Source: Bigelowiella natans CCMP2755 (taxonomy: Eukaryota; Cercozoa; Chlorarachniophyceae). From it: a stretch of 47,500 nt of DNA. Below are positions 12,206 to 22,382 of the stretch, one piece after another. A program made the position numbers and the translations under genes. Every line of letters starts with the position of its first letter. Within the stretch, counting starts at the first letter, position 1. The DNA lies in the NCBI GenBank assembly GCA_000320545.1, contig ADNK01001167.1, positions 1 to 47,500 on the forward strand. Reading direction: 5' to 3'. The notes beneath the pieces are model-generated. The model worked only from the letters and a program-made list of their open reading frames with translations. It searched no databases and was not told where the DNA came from.

Positions 12206-12548
12206 GGTCTAGCTAGCTAGCGATAGCTATAGGTGTGTGCACACATCCATCACTAGATCATCGTATTCATCTCCGCACGTGCGTGTTGCGCATTCATTTT
12301 GCTTGTCAGGATCGAGCAATGACGAATGAAAATTGTCTGGTCGCTCGCTCGCAGAACAATGCAGAGTCAAAGACATGCTGTGAGTCACGATTTTGTTGCA
12401 CATCTAGGCATCTGACGATGATAAGAGACCATGCTGACCCCGCACAAATGTGGTATAGCATACTTGAGGATACATGAAAGTGCTGCGGGGTCTAATGCGA
12501 AATGGGTAGTTACAATAATCATCATTATTATCATTTGCGTCGACTCTG
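9598..12548. other. Mostly non-coding stretch 3' of the LRR-kinase gene
   Basis: Apart from one weak minus-strand frame (10099-10473), I see no supported gene. The right part, about 11440-12240, is rich in CTAG, CATG, TGCA and GATC palindromes, including tandem GCTAGCTAGCT near 11745-11785 and 12208-12222, and a (CA)n run near 12167-12200. An AT-rich patch lies at 11215-11300. Confidence 0.45.
10099..10473 (-). CDS. Possible exon, unknown product
   Basis: A 124-codon open frame without repeats and with a balanced composition, including GFRINLIETPCVLVPSEIQE. Its first codon is TTG, so it is not a complete gene. An acceptor-like ATATAG lies just inside the frame at about 10467. No partner exon was found. 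It could be a real exon, a decayed gene or chance. Confidence 0.25.
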   Translation of the reverse strand: MGYSLALFSVGNGGKLTISFACPWKGVNPLPFWMLYCCTPLLNPSLNGGVFTYDKNSRCKEGLTEIPGFRINLIETPCVLVPSEIQEIIGRKFYQTPLAWTGRLRRILSSFFKIFFTSCRKPEI

Positions 12549-13000
12549 TCATTCGGCCCTTCGAACAGCCTTTCCGACGACTGTGAGAGCGACAACCGTG
12601 AGTGACTTTGCCAGGTCGTCAAACGTAGGTAGCACCGCCGGGTCTCCACCTAACCAAAACAGCGCCCAAGCATCATTTGAAGTTGGATGGCCCCGGCTTC
12701 CATTGTCTTGGGTTAGATACAATCGTCATTCATCGCGATCATCGTACCTTGAGTGCATTGCTTTGCAAGCGACCTGAGAGACTGGTGCGAACACTGCGTC
12801 TCTGCTGTGACTTCTCCTTTCGCCGGGAATACTTCGGAAAACCTGACGAGATCATCAAGAAGCCAACCGAACGATCTAACCTGTAGCGCACCATGCACGT
12901 AAACCAAACAGTCAGTTTTCTTCTGTTTTCCCATGAGGGGGATGGCGCGGGGTTTCCAGTCGCTACCAGACCGCGAGGGCTCAGAAAGGCGATCGCGCGT

Positions 13001-13041
<41 letters not shown>

Positions 13042-14130
13042 TTTTCAGTATTGTTGGCGGAATTTCATCTGAAGGTTATCCTGTCCAAAAACGATGACAT
13101 TAGCGCAAACGCACACACGACCGACCTCTATCCCTTGCATCTGCGGCTGCAGCTCTTTTGGGTACACGAATGCCGCTCCGAAGTCACTCAGTCTAATAGA
13201 CCCCTTGCTGTCTTTAAGCGTGTTGTGGAGGTAGATGTCTCTGGCAACGTATTGAGTTGGATGGAGGAGAGAGGGGGGGGGGGGGGAGAAGAAGTAGCAG
13301 TAGCAGAAACAGTCGAAATCAAATGCGTGGTGATCATCGGCGAAACATTACTAGAAACGTCTGAGTGAAGGAGGATAGAGATGATGACGAGGAGGAAGAG
13401 ATTCTGTTAATGACGGTACCCGTGAGCGATATTGTGCTTGTGAAGATGACGTGCGGCGTCGCACACGGCCATTGCGACCTTAAGGGCGAACTGTATATTC
13501 ATTAGCCCCTCCCCTTTGGCCTGTGTGTCACGAGTACACGAGTCGAGGCTCGGGGGACCCCCCACTGCTTTCGCGCCCTGAGCGAGGAGGACACACGCCA
13601 GCGATCCAAGCACAGGGGAGACGCGAGAATGGTACAGAGAAGAGATTTATCGTCGATAGACAGTCATTCACTTGTTTCAACCTCTACCTCTCTCGGTGTC
13701 GGTTTTTATAGAATATAATGAACAGGCACTCCTTTAAACCTTGTCTAATTGCTAGTGCAATGCTGCCTATCCCCTCTATCACCCCCGCCCCCCCCCCCCT
13801 CCCTAGTCTTCCTACCTCCAGGAGCTCTAGGACAAGCCCGAGGTGAGGGGTCTTGAAGGTGCCAATACTGGATAAGATGTGCGAGTGTGGTGGCAGCACC
13901 TTGTTGAGCTTCCATTCGTCGGCGGCCGTCCCATCGGAGAAATGAGCGCCACGGTACTCCTTCACAGCAACCTGATTTCCCCCCATTCGTTTGTGGGGGA
14001 GGAGGAAGAGAAGGAGAAGAAGAAGAAGAAGAAGGAGACAGAAGGAGGAGGAGGAGGAGAAGCGGATATGTTAAGCATCAATACTACACCCTGAGCACTA
14101 TTTACCTTACAATCAAGTATACACGTATGC

Positions 14131-14182
<52 letters not shown>

Positions 14183-14664
14183 CTGTGTGTGTGTGTGTGC
14201 GCCCGCGCGCGCGCAAATTGATGAACTTGGACGCTCGCACTCGTCGTCAACCACAGCACAGTCATCGAAGCAGCAGCACCTTAATATTTTTGGAAGAGTC
14301 TTTGGAATCTTTGACGAGCGTGGCCACACGCACCTTCCCTCCGGACCCCTCTCCTAGATCCTCGCCAAAGTTAAGCTGGCGGAACGTGGCCGGGGAAGGG
14401 AGGGGGTGGGGGGGCATTATCGAACGTTGATAGCGAAATCGGTCGTGTTTAGACAGGAATCAACAAGACGATAGGTGAAAGGATAGCGCTGATATAACGG
14501 GGTGTTCGCAGCGAATATATGACACAGAATCTTGTACCGATTTGTAGTCTATTTCTTCCTTCTCTGCCGTGCCGTCGGTTATCATCTTCTCTACGGCCTG
14601 TTTATTTGCGGTTGTTTTCATGTAAAGTACCACGCAGACACCACCATGAGCAAGGCGGAGGGGG

Positions 14665-14710
<46 letters not shown>

Positions 14711-16289
14711 TATGTGTGTGTGTGTGTGTGTGTGAATGGCAGTGTGACAGAAACTCGGGTTTATGAACAAATAATGGCGCCCTACCTTCTTCGTGCATCC
14801 GTTGCCGCTGAGAGCTATCCAGGAGATGTGCGGGGCATTGAACAATGCTTTTGGAAATACGTCGAGCTGCCATAGAGCAAAGACGGACGTGGGAAAGGCA
14901 ATCACGATAATACTAACATCAGGTAGCTAGCCGGGGATGATCATTTGAGAAGCAAAATCACACGTGGTGGAGGCCCCCCCCCCCCCCCCATCACCCCGTT
15001 TTCCTCGGAACGAACTGAGGAAGCTACCAAATGGCGAGAATAAAAAAGCGATTTGTGGAATGGCATGGATGTAATAGCGATTTGTGACAATTATCCCTGG
15101 GGGGGGGGGGGGGGGTAGCGGCAACCTTGTTATTGGCCAGCCGCAACATTTGAAGAGATTCGCATTCCTGATGTTATGTCACATTTGTGCCGTGTGAGTC
15201 TGCACAGGTGGCTTCGTGCGTGCGTGTATGAGAGTGTGAGAGTGTGTGCAGCAGCTGCCTTGATGTCGGGTGGGAGGTCGGTGAGGCAGTTGTGCGAGAA
15301 CATGCACTTCTGCAGCTTCTTCAGGAGCCCGATATTCTTGATCTCCGTTATCTATCCAGAGCATACAACAAAGAAGAAGGAAAAGACGAAGAACAAGAAC
15401 AAACAGCCGCGATGGCGTCTCAACGCAAGCTCCCCGTAAGAGTAGTGCTATCTTCCTTCTCAGACCTTATTGTCTGTCATAATGAGCCATTGTGTCATCG
15501 CTGGGAAACCGGCACAGTCCACCACGCCTTTGATGCGGTTTCGCATTAGCGACAGCATCGTCAGGCCCTAAAAGCGACCAAAAACAAGAACCCGGGAAGG
15601 CGTGAATTGCTAGTTGAATACATGCTGTACGAAAACGGGCAATGCCGCCACCCGACTCGCATATATATATATATATTACCTTCATGTCCTTGAGAACTGC
15701 CGGAATTTCCTCCATTTCATTGCCGGTTGCGAAGAGAATCTTTAGCTTTTCGAGATGGGCGAGGGTCTACAATGTTGGTAGCAGGAGTAATGCAGATGTA
15801 GGAGCAGTTACAAAGCTCAGAGTTGCGTTTGAGATTGGAAACCGCACACTCCTGTCCGACGAAATGATACGATAGAAACACTATTTGAAAAGTAATACGG
15901 TGGACGGATTGGCATTGATCAGCGAGGGCAACCTTCGGTAATGTCTTGAGCTTGTTCGAGCCTACATCCAGCTTCCACAAATTGACGCATTTGGAGATAG
16001 ATTCGGGCAGCTAAATAAGGACCATAATTGTTTAACATGAGAAAAATACCAATACGTATGCAAACTATTCACCTCTGCCAGTTCTTGGAACCGCAGATCC
16101 AGCGATTTTAAGGATGTGAGATCTGCCCCATTCTCGGGGTATTTGGTTAAGAGCTCGAGCTGGCGCCTATTGAGAACCAGAAAGTAATGGCGTGGTGAGC
16201 GGCAAAAGGAGACAAAGAGCCGCAATGTAAGCGTGCGTAGCATACCGTTGCTCCGCGTGCTCCTCTTTCTTGTCATCTACTTTCGACAT
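12549..16289 (-). CDS. Leucine-rich-repeat protein kinase
   Basis: Fourteen exons close exactly into 459 codons plus stop: 16289-16246, 16166-16073, 16010-15933, 15766-15680, 15567-15466, 15351-15259, 15167-15126, 14866-14786, 14375-14280, 13971-13816, 13577-13420, 13240-13126, 12880-12748 and 12649-12549. Residues about 15-205 are LRRs, several close to one exon per repeat (LPESISKCVNLWKLDVGSNK; LTMLSLMRNRIKG; LQMLRLANNK). A kinase domain follows: Gly loop LGEGSGGKVRVA, catalytic Lys in VAVKEY (near residue 243), GPPSLDSCTRD insert, catalytic loop HGDIYLHN (near 345) and DFG (near 363). All key residues are present, so it should be active, presumably on Ser/Thr. The LRR-kinase layout with GPPS-x-x-SCTRD and HGD-x-Y-x-HN is, from memory, shared with bacterial and protist LRR-kinases. 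No signal or membrane segment is seen, so it is probably cytosolic. One intron (15168-15258) begins GC instead of GT. The retrotransposon sits about 375 bp upstream of its ATG. Confidence 0.9.
12999..15118. repeat. Microsatellites and homopolymers in LRR-kinase introns
   Basis: (GT)n near 13001-13038, poly-G near 13275-13286, poly-C near 13788-13799, (AGA)n near 14014-14033, (TA)n plus (GT)n near 14131-14198, (TA)n plus (GT)n near 14668-14733, poly-C near 14974-14989 and poly-G near 15100-15115 all fall in introns, apart from a short overlap risk near 13276. They lengthen introns without disturbing the reading frame. Confidence 0.8.
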
Positions 16290-16666
16290 GCTGTGCTGTG
16301 GCGTGGCGGAGAGTGGGGGGGGGAAGACCAAGGCCACTCAGAGACGCGATTCCCCTTTGTCGTCTGTCCGCTTTGGATGCGAATTCCAGGTGAAAATCCG
16401 CATTCTTGCTTGTCGCAGAATAAAATCGCCCAGGGCTGAGAGCAGCTCAACCTTTTCTCCTGTTTGATTTTGTTGGCATGTGTGTGCTGGTTTTCACCAG
16501 TTAGTCCTCACTGGAGCTAGTTTGAGGCACTGCGTTTCGTGCATTGCAAGTGCCCTGCCACACTTTAGAATTGTTGTTTTTCATCATTGTCTTGTCTTGT
16601 CTTGTGTCGGATGAGTTTGCACGACACGGTGATCCTTTCAAATCAAGCATTGAAATTGGTGCACTC

Positions 16667-16992
16667 TGTTGCGCGTAAGGTGTTCACAGGCCGAGGCGCT
16701 ACGTGCACAAGTAGGCAGGGGGGGGGAAAGGCACGTTTGCTTCCTTTTGAAGAGTTGTGTTTATTTTTATTAAAGATTATATTTTTATTAAATCGTGCAC
16801 TGCGTAATCATTCGCGAAGCTTTCGCGAATGCCGCCGCACGTGGGGCAGCACACTTCCGGTGTGCTGCCATGAGTCCCGCCGGAACCCACGTGCCTATGC
16901 TGTATTAATATCTACGTTATCTATATTCTATATCCGCGACAACCCCTTTGTTGTCGCACGTGACTTGTGCCCGCGTAGTGGTACGCGCTACA
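16667..16992 (-). repeat. 3' LTR of the retrotransposon
   Basis: 326 bp, TG...CA ends, identical by eye to the copy at 22057-22382. In element orientation this is the downstream (3') LTR. It contains an AT-rich patch, TTTATTTTTATTAAAG, and the self-complementary TTCGCGAAGCTTTCGCGAA, which could form a hairpin in the transcript. Confidence 0.95.
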
Positions 16993-17002
16993 CCTCCCCC
17001 AA
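16993..17002 (-). other. Polypurine tract
   Basis: Read on the minus strand this is CTTGGGGGAGG directly abutting the 3' LTR. That is the expected place and composition for the plus-strand DNA primer of an LTR retroelement. Confidence 0.75.
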
Positions 17003-17043
17003 GTCACGTTGCTCCTTCCTTCCTTCCTTATTCCCTTAGACCT

Positions 17044-20000
17044 TCATCGCTTTCGGAACTTCACCAACCACCAGGTAATAGATTCCTCTCTAACCTTATC
17101 TCCTTTGTCGCTTACCCAGAACTCACCTTCGTCCTTAGGTTCGTGTCCATACCAGCCCTCTGCATCAAGGTCCCCCAGGACCTTATACCAGTGCTCAAAG
17201 GGTAAGTCGGGAACAGCTAGGTAGAGTAGCTGATATTTTCCGTCCTTTATTTTCATAGCTACCCTCTCCATATTTCGTAATCCAGGGTAGCCTAGATAGA
17301 CAATCTTCATGCGCCAATCGTCGTTCACCCTGACCTTATTGTTTCCATATTCCACATCGAACTTAGGTCGGGGTCCTAAACAAGGCATTGCTCGCTCCCA
17401 CACAGTAGGGTTTACTTTAACATCCTCTAGGAGCTTCTCACCGATATCATAATTCTTTAGGTGACTGATGTGGCGCAAGGTGACCCTGTTCCCATCATAG
17501 ATGTAGTACTGCTTCCTCCCCTTCCTCTCGGTAACCTTTGCAACGCCACCCCAGAAGGGGTCTTGTTTATTTCTCGATCTCAGATTTACCTTGGCCCTAA
17601 CATACTGTCCTTCCTTTAGAACTCGGCCATCGTACGGGACCTTCTCGTCTTCGCTCTCGGTATCGTCGTCGTTGTCGTCGCCTTCTTCCCTCTCCTTATC
17701 CTTGATACCTCCCCCAGACGTGAAGGTGTCGTTTACTAACCCTTGTATCTTGTCTGGTGTGGTGCTATTTATCCTGCTTAGGTTGGCCAAGGTGCGGTGG
17801 AGTCGCTCTACCTTGGAGTTGGACTGGGCATAGTATACAGGTGAGGCATCAATATTAGGGTGTGGTAGCTGTAGAAGAGAGGTCTCATTATCCACATGTA
17901 ACTTCTTTGGTATCTTGTTTATGCTAACTTCATCAGGGATAGCCTGGAGCTCAGACTCCCAGGTACGGTAGCAGTTAGTAAGCCTCTGCTTATATAAGCC
18001 ATTGTTCTTCTTAGCAACGTTGACCTTGATAATCTTTTTAACCCAGCACTTTCCAGTGGCCACATCAACGAAGGTAAGGTAGTGATAGCCATCGTACTTA
18101 TAAACATCAATTTGCACGATATCTAAGAAGTTCCTTGCTTTGATTTTCTTAGATGCACGGCTCTTGCTGGACTCCTTGGTGGCGACGCCTGCCGCCTTCA
18201 AGCTGGAGCACCTGCAGCCACGCAGGTATGTCCTTATCTCTTTTAGCTTGTAGGGCCAGTAGTAATGGTAGAGTAGAGCAGTGATATGGTTTTCTCCTAC
18301 GTGTGCAGGTCCATGGGCGGTAAAGAGAAGGGCTCCCCTGGTCCGCCGTGGCACGTAGGTACGCCTAACATTATTAGTGTATACATATATCCTATCACTA
18401 AGTACCTCATGCTTGTGTTTGTATTTATCCAGGTGTTCTTGAAGGTGCTGGAGCTCCTCTGGCTCAGGCAGGAAGTCGCCGTCCTCGAAGGTAATCGCGT
18501 TAACCATAGGGGTGACCTGGGTAGGGACTTTCTTTTCGAACAGCCTGCTGAAATAGTCAGCAAGCTGCTTGTCTCCTGGTGCGTAGACCACTGTCCTCTT
18601 GTCCCTAAACTCTTCCGTGTCCGCCCTCATAGCTGCATACTCATCGTTAGGCGCTTCGAGCTTGCGGTCGATGCCTAGGAGGGGCTTGTGGTCAGTCATT
18701 AAGGTGAAGCTGGGCACCGACAGCAGGTAGTATCTTAGTTTCCTCTGCGCCTCAGTCATGGCTTTATACTCTCCTTTTGTAGGGCTGTACTTGGCCTCAG
18801 CTGCTGTGCAGGCCCTGCCCCACACCCGTATGATCTGCTGGTCTTGGGTAAGTACAGCAGCCATACCTAGCTTAGACCAGTCTGTCCATAGGGTAGCTGG
18901 TCTAGTAGTGTCTAGCTTAGCATTCAATAGGGTGTTGCTGCATAACTTTATTAGGTTATCGAAGTGGGCATCAAGGCCAGCCTTGGCCCACACCTTAGCG
19001 AAGCTGAGGCCTACAGAGTTCTCCTTCCGGTAAGCAGTAGTAAAAGCAGCTGCAGTCCTAGCGTAGGTAGGGGAGAACCTACGTAGTATCCAAGCTGCAG
19101 TCTGCAAGAATGACTTTAACTCCTTTGCATTCTTAGGTTTAGGGGCTTGCTGTAGTGCTGCTACTTTCTCGGGGTTTGGGGTGATGCGGCCTTGCTCCAG
19201 GTAATATCCACACCACTTGATTCTTGTAGCTAGGAATGTACACTTCTGCAGTCTAATAGTAAAACCGAAGTGTGCAAACCTAATAAATATATTTTCCAGG
19301 AGGAAGATCTGAGCGACGACTGTGTTGGTACATATTATGTCATCATCCACATACACAAACACAAACACCCACAACACAGACGCCATCCCATCATGTGTGT
19401 ATGCCCTGTAGTTCTGACTACTGAACGCATCCCCTGATATGCTTAGGCCGTAAGGGAATACGACGAAGTGCCACTTCCTGTGCCTGCTGGAGAACGCGGT
19501 AATGGGGCGGGAGGTTTTGTGGATGGGTGTCTGCATGTATGATTCATTTTTATCTAGGGAAGAGTAGTATTTGTATCCTATGACGTGTTCAATAACGTCA
19601 TCTATCCTTGGTGTAGGTGTCTGGATCCTCTTTATTACTCGGTTGTGGCGGATGAAGTTGTGCGCCAGGCGGAAGAAAGGGTAAGTAGGTTTCTTAGCTA
19701 GCACATGTCTCACGTTCCATGGTGAGTTGCTTGGCTCTATCTTCCCTTCCTTTGCCCATTCATTGATCTGCCACTCTATCTTTTCCCAGTCCGCTTCCGG
19801 TCGCCTATGTTCTGGGTCATTGATGATGCACTCTTCGTATCCCTTCTTTAGCTCGATCTTTACTGGGGTAAGCTTGCTGGAGGGCTTCGTCGTCGGCTTG
19901 GTGATGTCAGAGTACTTCTCGTTTAATATTTTATTAATGTACTTTTTGCCTTTGTCGATATCCCAATCATCAGCTGGGGGGGTCTTGTCCAGTAGCTCCG

Positions 20001-22017
20001 TTATCTGTCGGATGGTCTTGCCGGGGTTCTTCTTCCGTAGCTCGGTAGGTGTAGGTAGCTTGTTGTCCGCTAGGTCCATAAACTCTAACGCATTAACGCT
20101 TGACTCAGAGGTCCACTCGTCAAGCCGTATCATGTTCTGGCTGATGGTCCTGCCTGACTTCTTTGGCAACTTAGCAAAGTATATCTTGTGATTGTAGAAT
20201 GATATGATCCCCCCTAATTTTTCTAGGGCATCCTGTCCGAGGAGTAGTTCCATGGATAAAGTCATGGCTACTCGGGTCTTGATTTGGGTCTCCGCGTCGC
20301 TGCCAGGTATCTGTAGCTTTAGCATTAGCTCACCGACGGTCTTCATGGAAGAGCTTCCGTCTGCTTGAGCATATTTACGTTCTTTCTTAGTCACTTGATC
20401 CAATAGTCCTAACCTTCTTACTGTGCTTAGGCTTATGAAGGACTTCGGCATGCTGCCACTATCCCAAAGGGCAGGTAGTTTCTTGTAGTCTCCGTAGCTG
20501 TCTTTAACTTTAACCTTGGTCATAGCAACTTTGATAGTCCTGTTAGCGTCTTCGTCATTAATGTTGCATACTCCTAAGTTCTTTATGTCGTCTAGGGTCA
20601 TGGGCTTGTCTTGGTCCTGCGTTGCTGGTACTGCTGTCTTCGTCGGCGCCTGCTTAAGGTGATCTAATATTCCGTTTATCTGCTGCTGTATAGCATTGAT
20701 ACTGTTCTGCTTTTTGTTCTTATATTTATTGTTCTTCCCGTTGTTGCTGCCTTGCCATTTGCTGTTGTTATATCCTTGTCCTCTGCCTTTCTTTCTCTTT
20801 AACTTCTCGTAGTGTTCGTTGAGCTGCCTGATCGTCATCCTGGGTCGTCCTTCTTTCCTGTCTCTGCAGTCTTTAGCGGTGTGTTTCCCTTTACGTGAGC
20901 AGTATCCGCAACGTCGGTTACCTTCCCTGTCCTTGTACCAGTCTCGCTGCGGCTTAATAGCGTTAATGTTTCCTATGCCAGGTACCTTAGGGCTGGTAAA
21001 CTTGCGGTCCTGCTCCTGCTCGCGTAGGGATATAGCCTGCACTGCTGCCTCCATCGTGGTGTAGCCTTTCTCCGTAACGTAAGTGGATTCCTTTATCTTT
21101 AACTTGAACTCTTCAAACCTTGCCTGATCATCACCTGTGTTGTAATTAAAATCATGTAGTTCGTCGATCATATCCTGGAAGCGCGTGGCAAAGTCTCTAA
21201 CAGGTTCTCTCTCATGCTGCATCATTGCTCTGTATTTTCTAATAGCCTGGGGTAGGGAGTTAGCATCCTGTTCATTTACAAAAGCCTTCATTATCGCCTC
21301 AACGTCTCGTAGCCCACTAACTGTAGTGTGTATTTTCTCTAGCTGCCTGATCCGGGTCCTGCCTGTCTCGTAAAGGTCCATGGCTTGCTTTATTATAGCT
21401 AGCCATTTGAGCTTGTCGTTTTCGGTGGGGTTAGGGGTAAAGTCGCAGAGTATACTCCTAGCGTTCTTCCACCACCTCCTTGCCTCACCTCTTTTCCCGT
21501 TGTATTTCGTTATCATAACCGGTGCTGTTTTAACAGACATGAACTGGGTGTTCCGCTGTACCGGCTGCTGCTGCTTGACGGTGCTCTGGGTCGTCCCCCG
21601 CGAGGCGCCCAGACCCCCGTCGTTCCTAAACAAAGCTGCCCACTCTGGAGGTAAGTCTGCTTCGTAATCCATGATGTCCTGCATGATAGCTGCCCAAACA
21701 TCATGTGTCTGATACTTGTATTCTATCGATACTTTCAGTTTGGCGTAGTTGCTCGCCCTGGGTCGCAAGGCTCGTAATGCCATTACGACCTTCTTGCTTT
21801 CGGCGGCCACGTCCTCGTCGTCCGCCTCGTAGAAGTTCTCCAGTGCCTCTGCTGCTGCATCTGCTTTCTTAATCCCGGGTGCTGGTCCCGGCGGTGCCTG
21901 TGGAGGTGTTCCTCCTCCTTCCTTAGCGTCCGTATCGCCCTTCCTTTCCTGTTTCTGCTCGTGCCCTTGCACGGCCTGCGAGCCAAAGTCCTGCTGTTCT
22001 TCTAGCTGCTGTGACAT
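17044..22017 (-). CDS. Gag-Pol polyprotein of the Ty3/gypsy element
   Basis: One continuous 1657-codon frame from ATG at 22017. Order: Gag with a zinc knuckle (CGYCSRKGKHTAKDC); aspartic protease (ALWDSGS, active Asp in DSG); reverse transcriptase (YYSSLDKNESYMQTP and the catalytic YVDDD); RNase H (LWTDWSKLGMAAVL and TDHKPLL); integrase with an N-terminal His/Cys zinc region (HGPAHVGENH ... CRC) and DDE residues in VQIDVYKYDGY, LHVDNE and SKVERLHR; and a C-terminal GPY/F-like module (DPFWGGVAKV ... HISHLK). The zinc knuckle has five residues between the second Cys and the His instead of the usual four. The integrase Cys pair is C-x-C rather than C-x2-C. Gag and Pol share one frame with no frameshift site, so the ratio must be set by protein processing or otherwise. 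No envelope is present. Confidence 0.95.
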   Translation of the reverse strand: MSQQLEEQQDFGSQAVQGHEQKQERKGDTDAKEGGGTPPQAPPGPAPGIKKADAAAEALENFYEADDEDVAAESKKVVMALRALRPRASNYAKLKVSIEYKYQTHDVWAAIMQDIMDYEADLPPEWAALFRNDGGLGASRGTTQSTVKQQQPVQRNTQFMSVKTAPVMITKYNGKRGEARRWWKNARSILCDFTPNPTENDKLKWLAIIKQAMDLYETGRTRIRQLEKIHTTVSGLRDVEAIMKAFVNEQDANSLPQAIRKYRAMMQHEREPVRDFATRFQDMIDELHDFNYNTGDDQARFEEFKLKIKESTYVTEKGYTTMEAAVQAISLREQEQDRKFTSPKVPGIGNINAIKPQRDWYKDREGNRRCGYCSRKGKHTAKDCRDRKEGRPRMTIRQLNEHYEKLKRKKGRGQGYNNSKWQGSNNGKNNKYKNKKQNSINAIQQQINGILDHLKQAPTKTAVPATQDQDKPMTLDDIKNLGVCNINDEDANRTIKVAMTKVKVKDSYGDYKKLPALWDSGSMPKSFISLSTVRRLGLLDQVTKKERKYAQADGSSSMKTVGELMLKLQIPGSDAETQIKTRVAMTLSMELLLGQDALEKLGGIISFYNHKIYFAKLPKKSGRTISQNMIRLDEWTSESSVNALEFMDLADNKLPTPTELRKKNPGKTIRQITELLDKTPPADDWDIDKGKKYINKILNEKYSDITKPTTKPSSKLTPVKIELKKGYEECIINDPEHRRPEADWEKIEWQINEWAKEGKIEPSNSPWNVRHVLAKKPTYPFFRLAHNFIRHNRVIKRIQTPTPRIDDVIEHVIGYKYYSSLDKNESYMQTPIHKTSRPITAFSSRHRKWHFVVFPYGLSISGDAFSSQNYRAYTHDGMASVLWVFVFVYVDDDIICTNTVVAQIFLLENIFIRFAHFGFTIRLQKCTFLATRIKWCGYYLEQGRITPNPEKVAALQQAPKPKNAKELKSFLQTAAWILRRFSPTYARTAAAFTTAYRKENSVGLSFAKVWAKAGLDAHFDNLIKLCSNTLLNAKLDTTRPATLWTDWSKLGMAAVLTQDQQIIRVWGRACTAAEAKYSPTKGEYKAMTEAQRKLRYYLLSVPSFTLMTDHKPLLGIDRKLEAPNDEYAAMRADTEEFRDKRTVVYAPGDKQLADYFSRLFEKKVPTQVTPMVNAITFEDGDFLPEPEELQHLQEHLDKYKHKHEVLSDRIYVYTNNVRRTYVPRRTRGALLFTAHGPAHVGENHITALLYHYYWPYKLKEIRTYLRGCRCSSLKAAGVATKESSKSRASKKIKARNFLDIVQIDVYKYDGYHYLTFVDVATGKCWVKKIIKVNVAKKNNGLYKQRLTNCYRTWESELQAIPDEVSINKIPKKLHVDNETSLLQLPHPNIDASPVYYAQSNSKVERLHRTLANLSRINSTTPDKIQGLVNDTFTSGGGIKDKEREEGDDNDDDTESEDEKVPYDGRVLKEGQYVRAKVNLRSRNKQDPFWGGVAKVTERKGRKQYYIYDGNRVTLRHISHLKNYDIGEKLLEDVKVNPTVWERAMPCLGPRPKFDVEYGNNKVRVNDDWRMKIVYLGYPGLRNMERVAMKIKDGKYQLLYLAVPDLPFEHWYKVLGDLDAEGWYGHEPKDEGEFWVSDKGDKVREESITWWLVKFRKR

Positions 22018-22033
22018 TGTTAGTCAAATCGTT

Positions 22034-22051
22034 TCCCGTGTGTGGAAGCCA
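22034..22051 (-). other. Candidate primer-binding site
   Basis: Five nucleotides inside the 5' LTR, the minus strand reads TGGCTTCCACACACGGGA. A PBS normally starts TGG, complementary to the CCA tail of a tRNA. The matching tRNA cannot be identified from this window. Confidence 0.55.
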
Positions 22052-22056
22052 AAGGT

Positions 22057-22382
22057 TGTTGCGCGTAAGGTGTTCACAGGCCGAGGCGCTACGTGCACAA
22101 GTAGGCAGGGGGGGGGAAAGGCACGTTTGCTTCCTTTTGAAGAGTTGTGTTTATTTTTATTAAAGATTATATTTTTATTAAATCGTGCACTGCGTAATCA
22201 TTCGCGAAGCTTTCGCGAATGCCGCCGCACGTGGGGCAGCACACTTCCGGTGTGCTGCCATGAGTCCCGCCGGAACCCACGTGCCTATGCTGTATTAATA
22301 TCTACGTTATCTATATTCTATATCCGCGACAACCCCTTTGTTGTCGCACGTGACTTGTGCCCGCGTAGTGGTACGCGCTACA
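22057..22382 (-). repeat. 5' LTR of the retrotransposon
   Basis: 326 bp, identical by eye to 16667-16992. Being upstream of gag-pol on the minus strand, it should hold the promoter and transcription start. Confidence 0.95.

Larger units (their letters stand above)
16667..22382 (-). mobile_element. Intact Ty3/gypsy-type LTR retrotransposon (5716 bp)
   Basis: Two 326-bp direct repeats (16667-16992 and 22057-22382) begin TG and end CA and flank one 1657-codon gag-pol frame read on the minus strand. The repeats look identical base for base. A 4-bp target duplication, ACTC, abuts both outer ends (16663-16666 and 22383-22386). A primer-binding-site candidate lies 5 nt inside the 5' LTR and a purine tract abuts the 3' LTR. 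The enzyme order protease, RT, RNase H, integrase marks it as Ty3/gypsy (Metaviridae) rather than Copia. Identical LTRs and an unbroken frame indicate a very recent insertion, possibly still mobile. Confidence 0.95.

Noticed and set aside
12502-12777. A 91-codon plus-strand frame, and similar plus-strand frames through 12.5-16.4 kb
   Set aside because: They are antisense to LRR-kinase exons that close exactly.
13962-14735. Several overlapping frames of IYIYIY and CVCVCV type
   Set aside because: They are TA and GT microsatellites inside LRR-kinase introns.
16790-16830. TTCGCGAAGCTTTCGCGAA hairpin as a terminator
   Set aside because: It lies inside the LTR of a eukaryotic element, where rho-independent termination does not apply.
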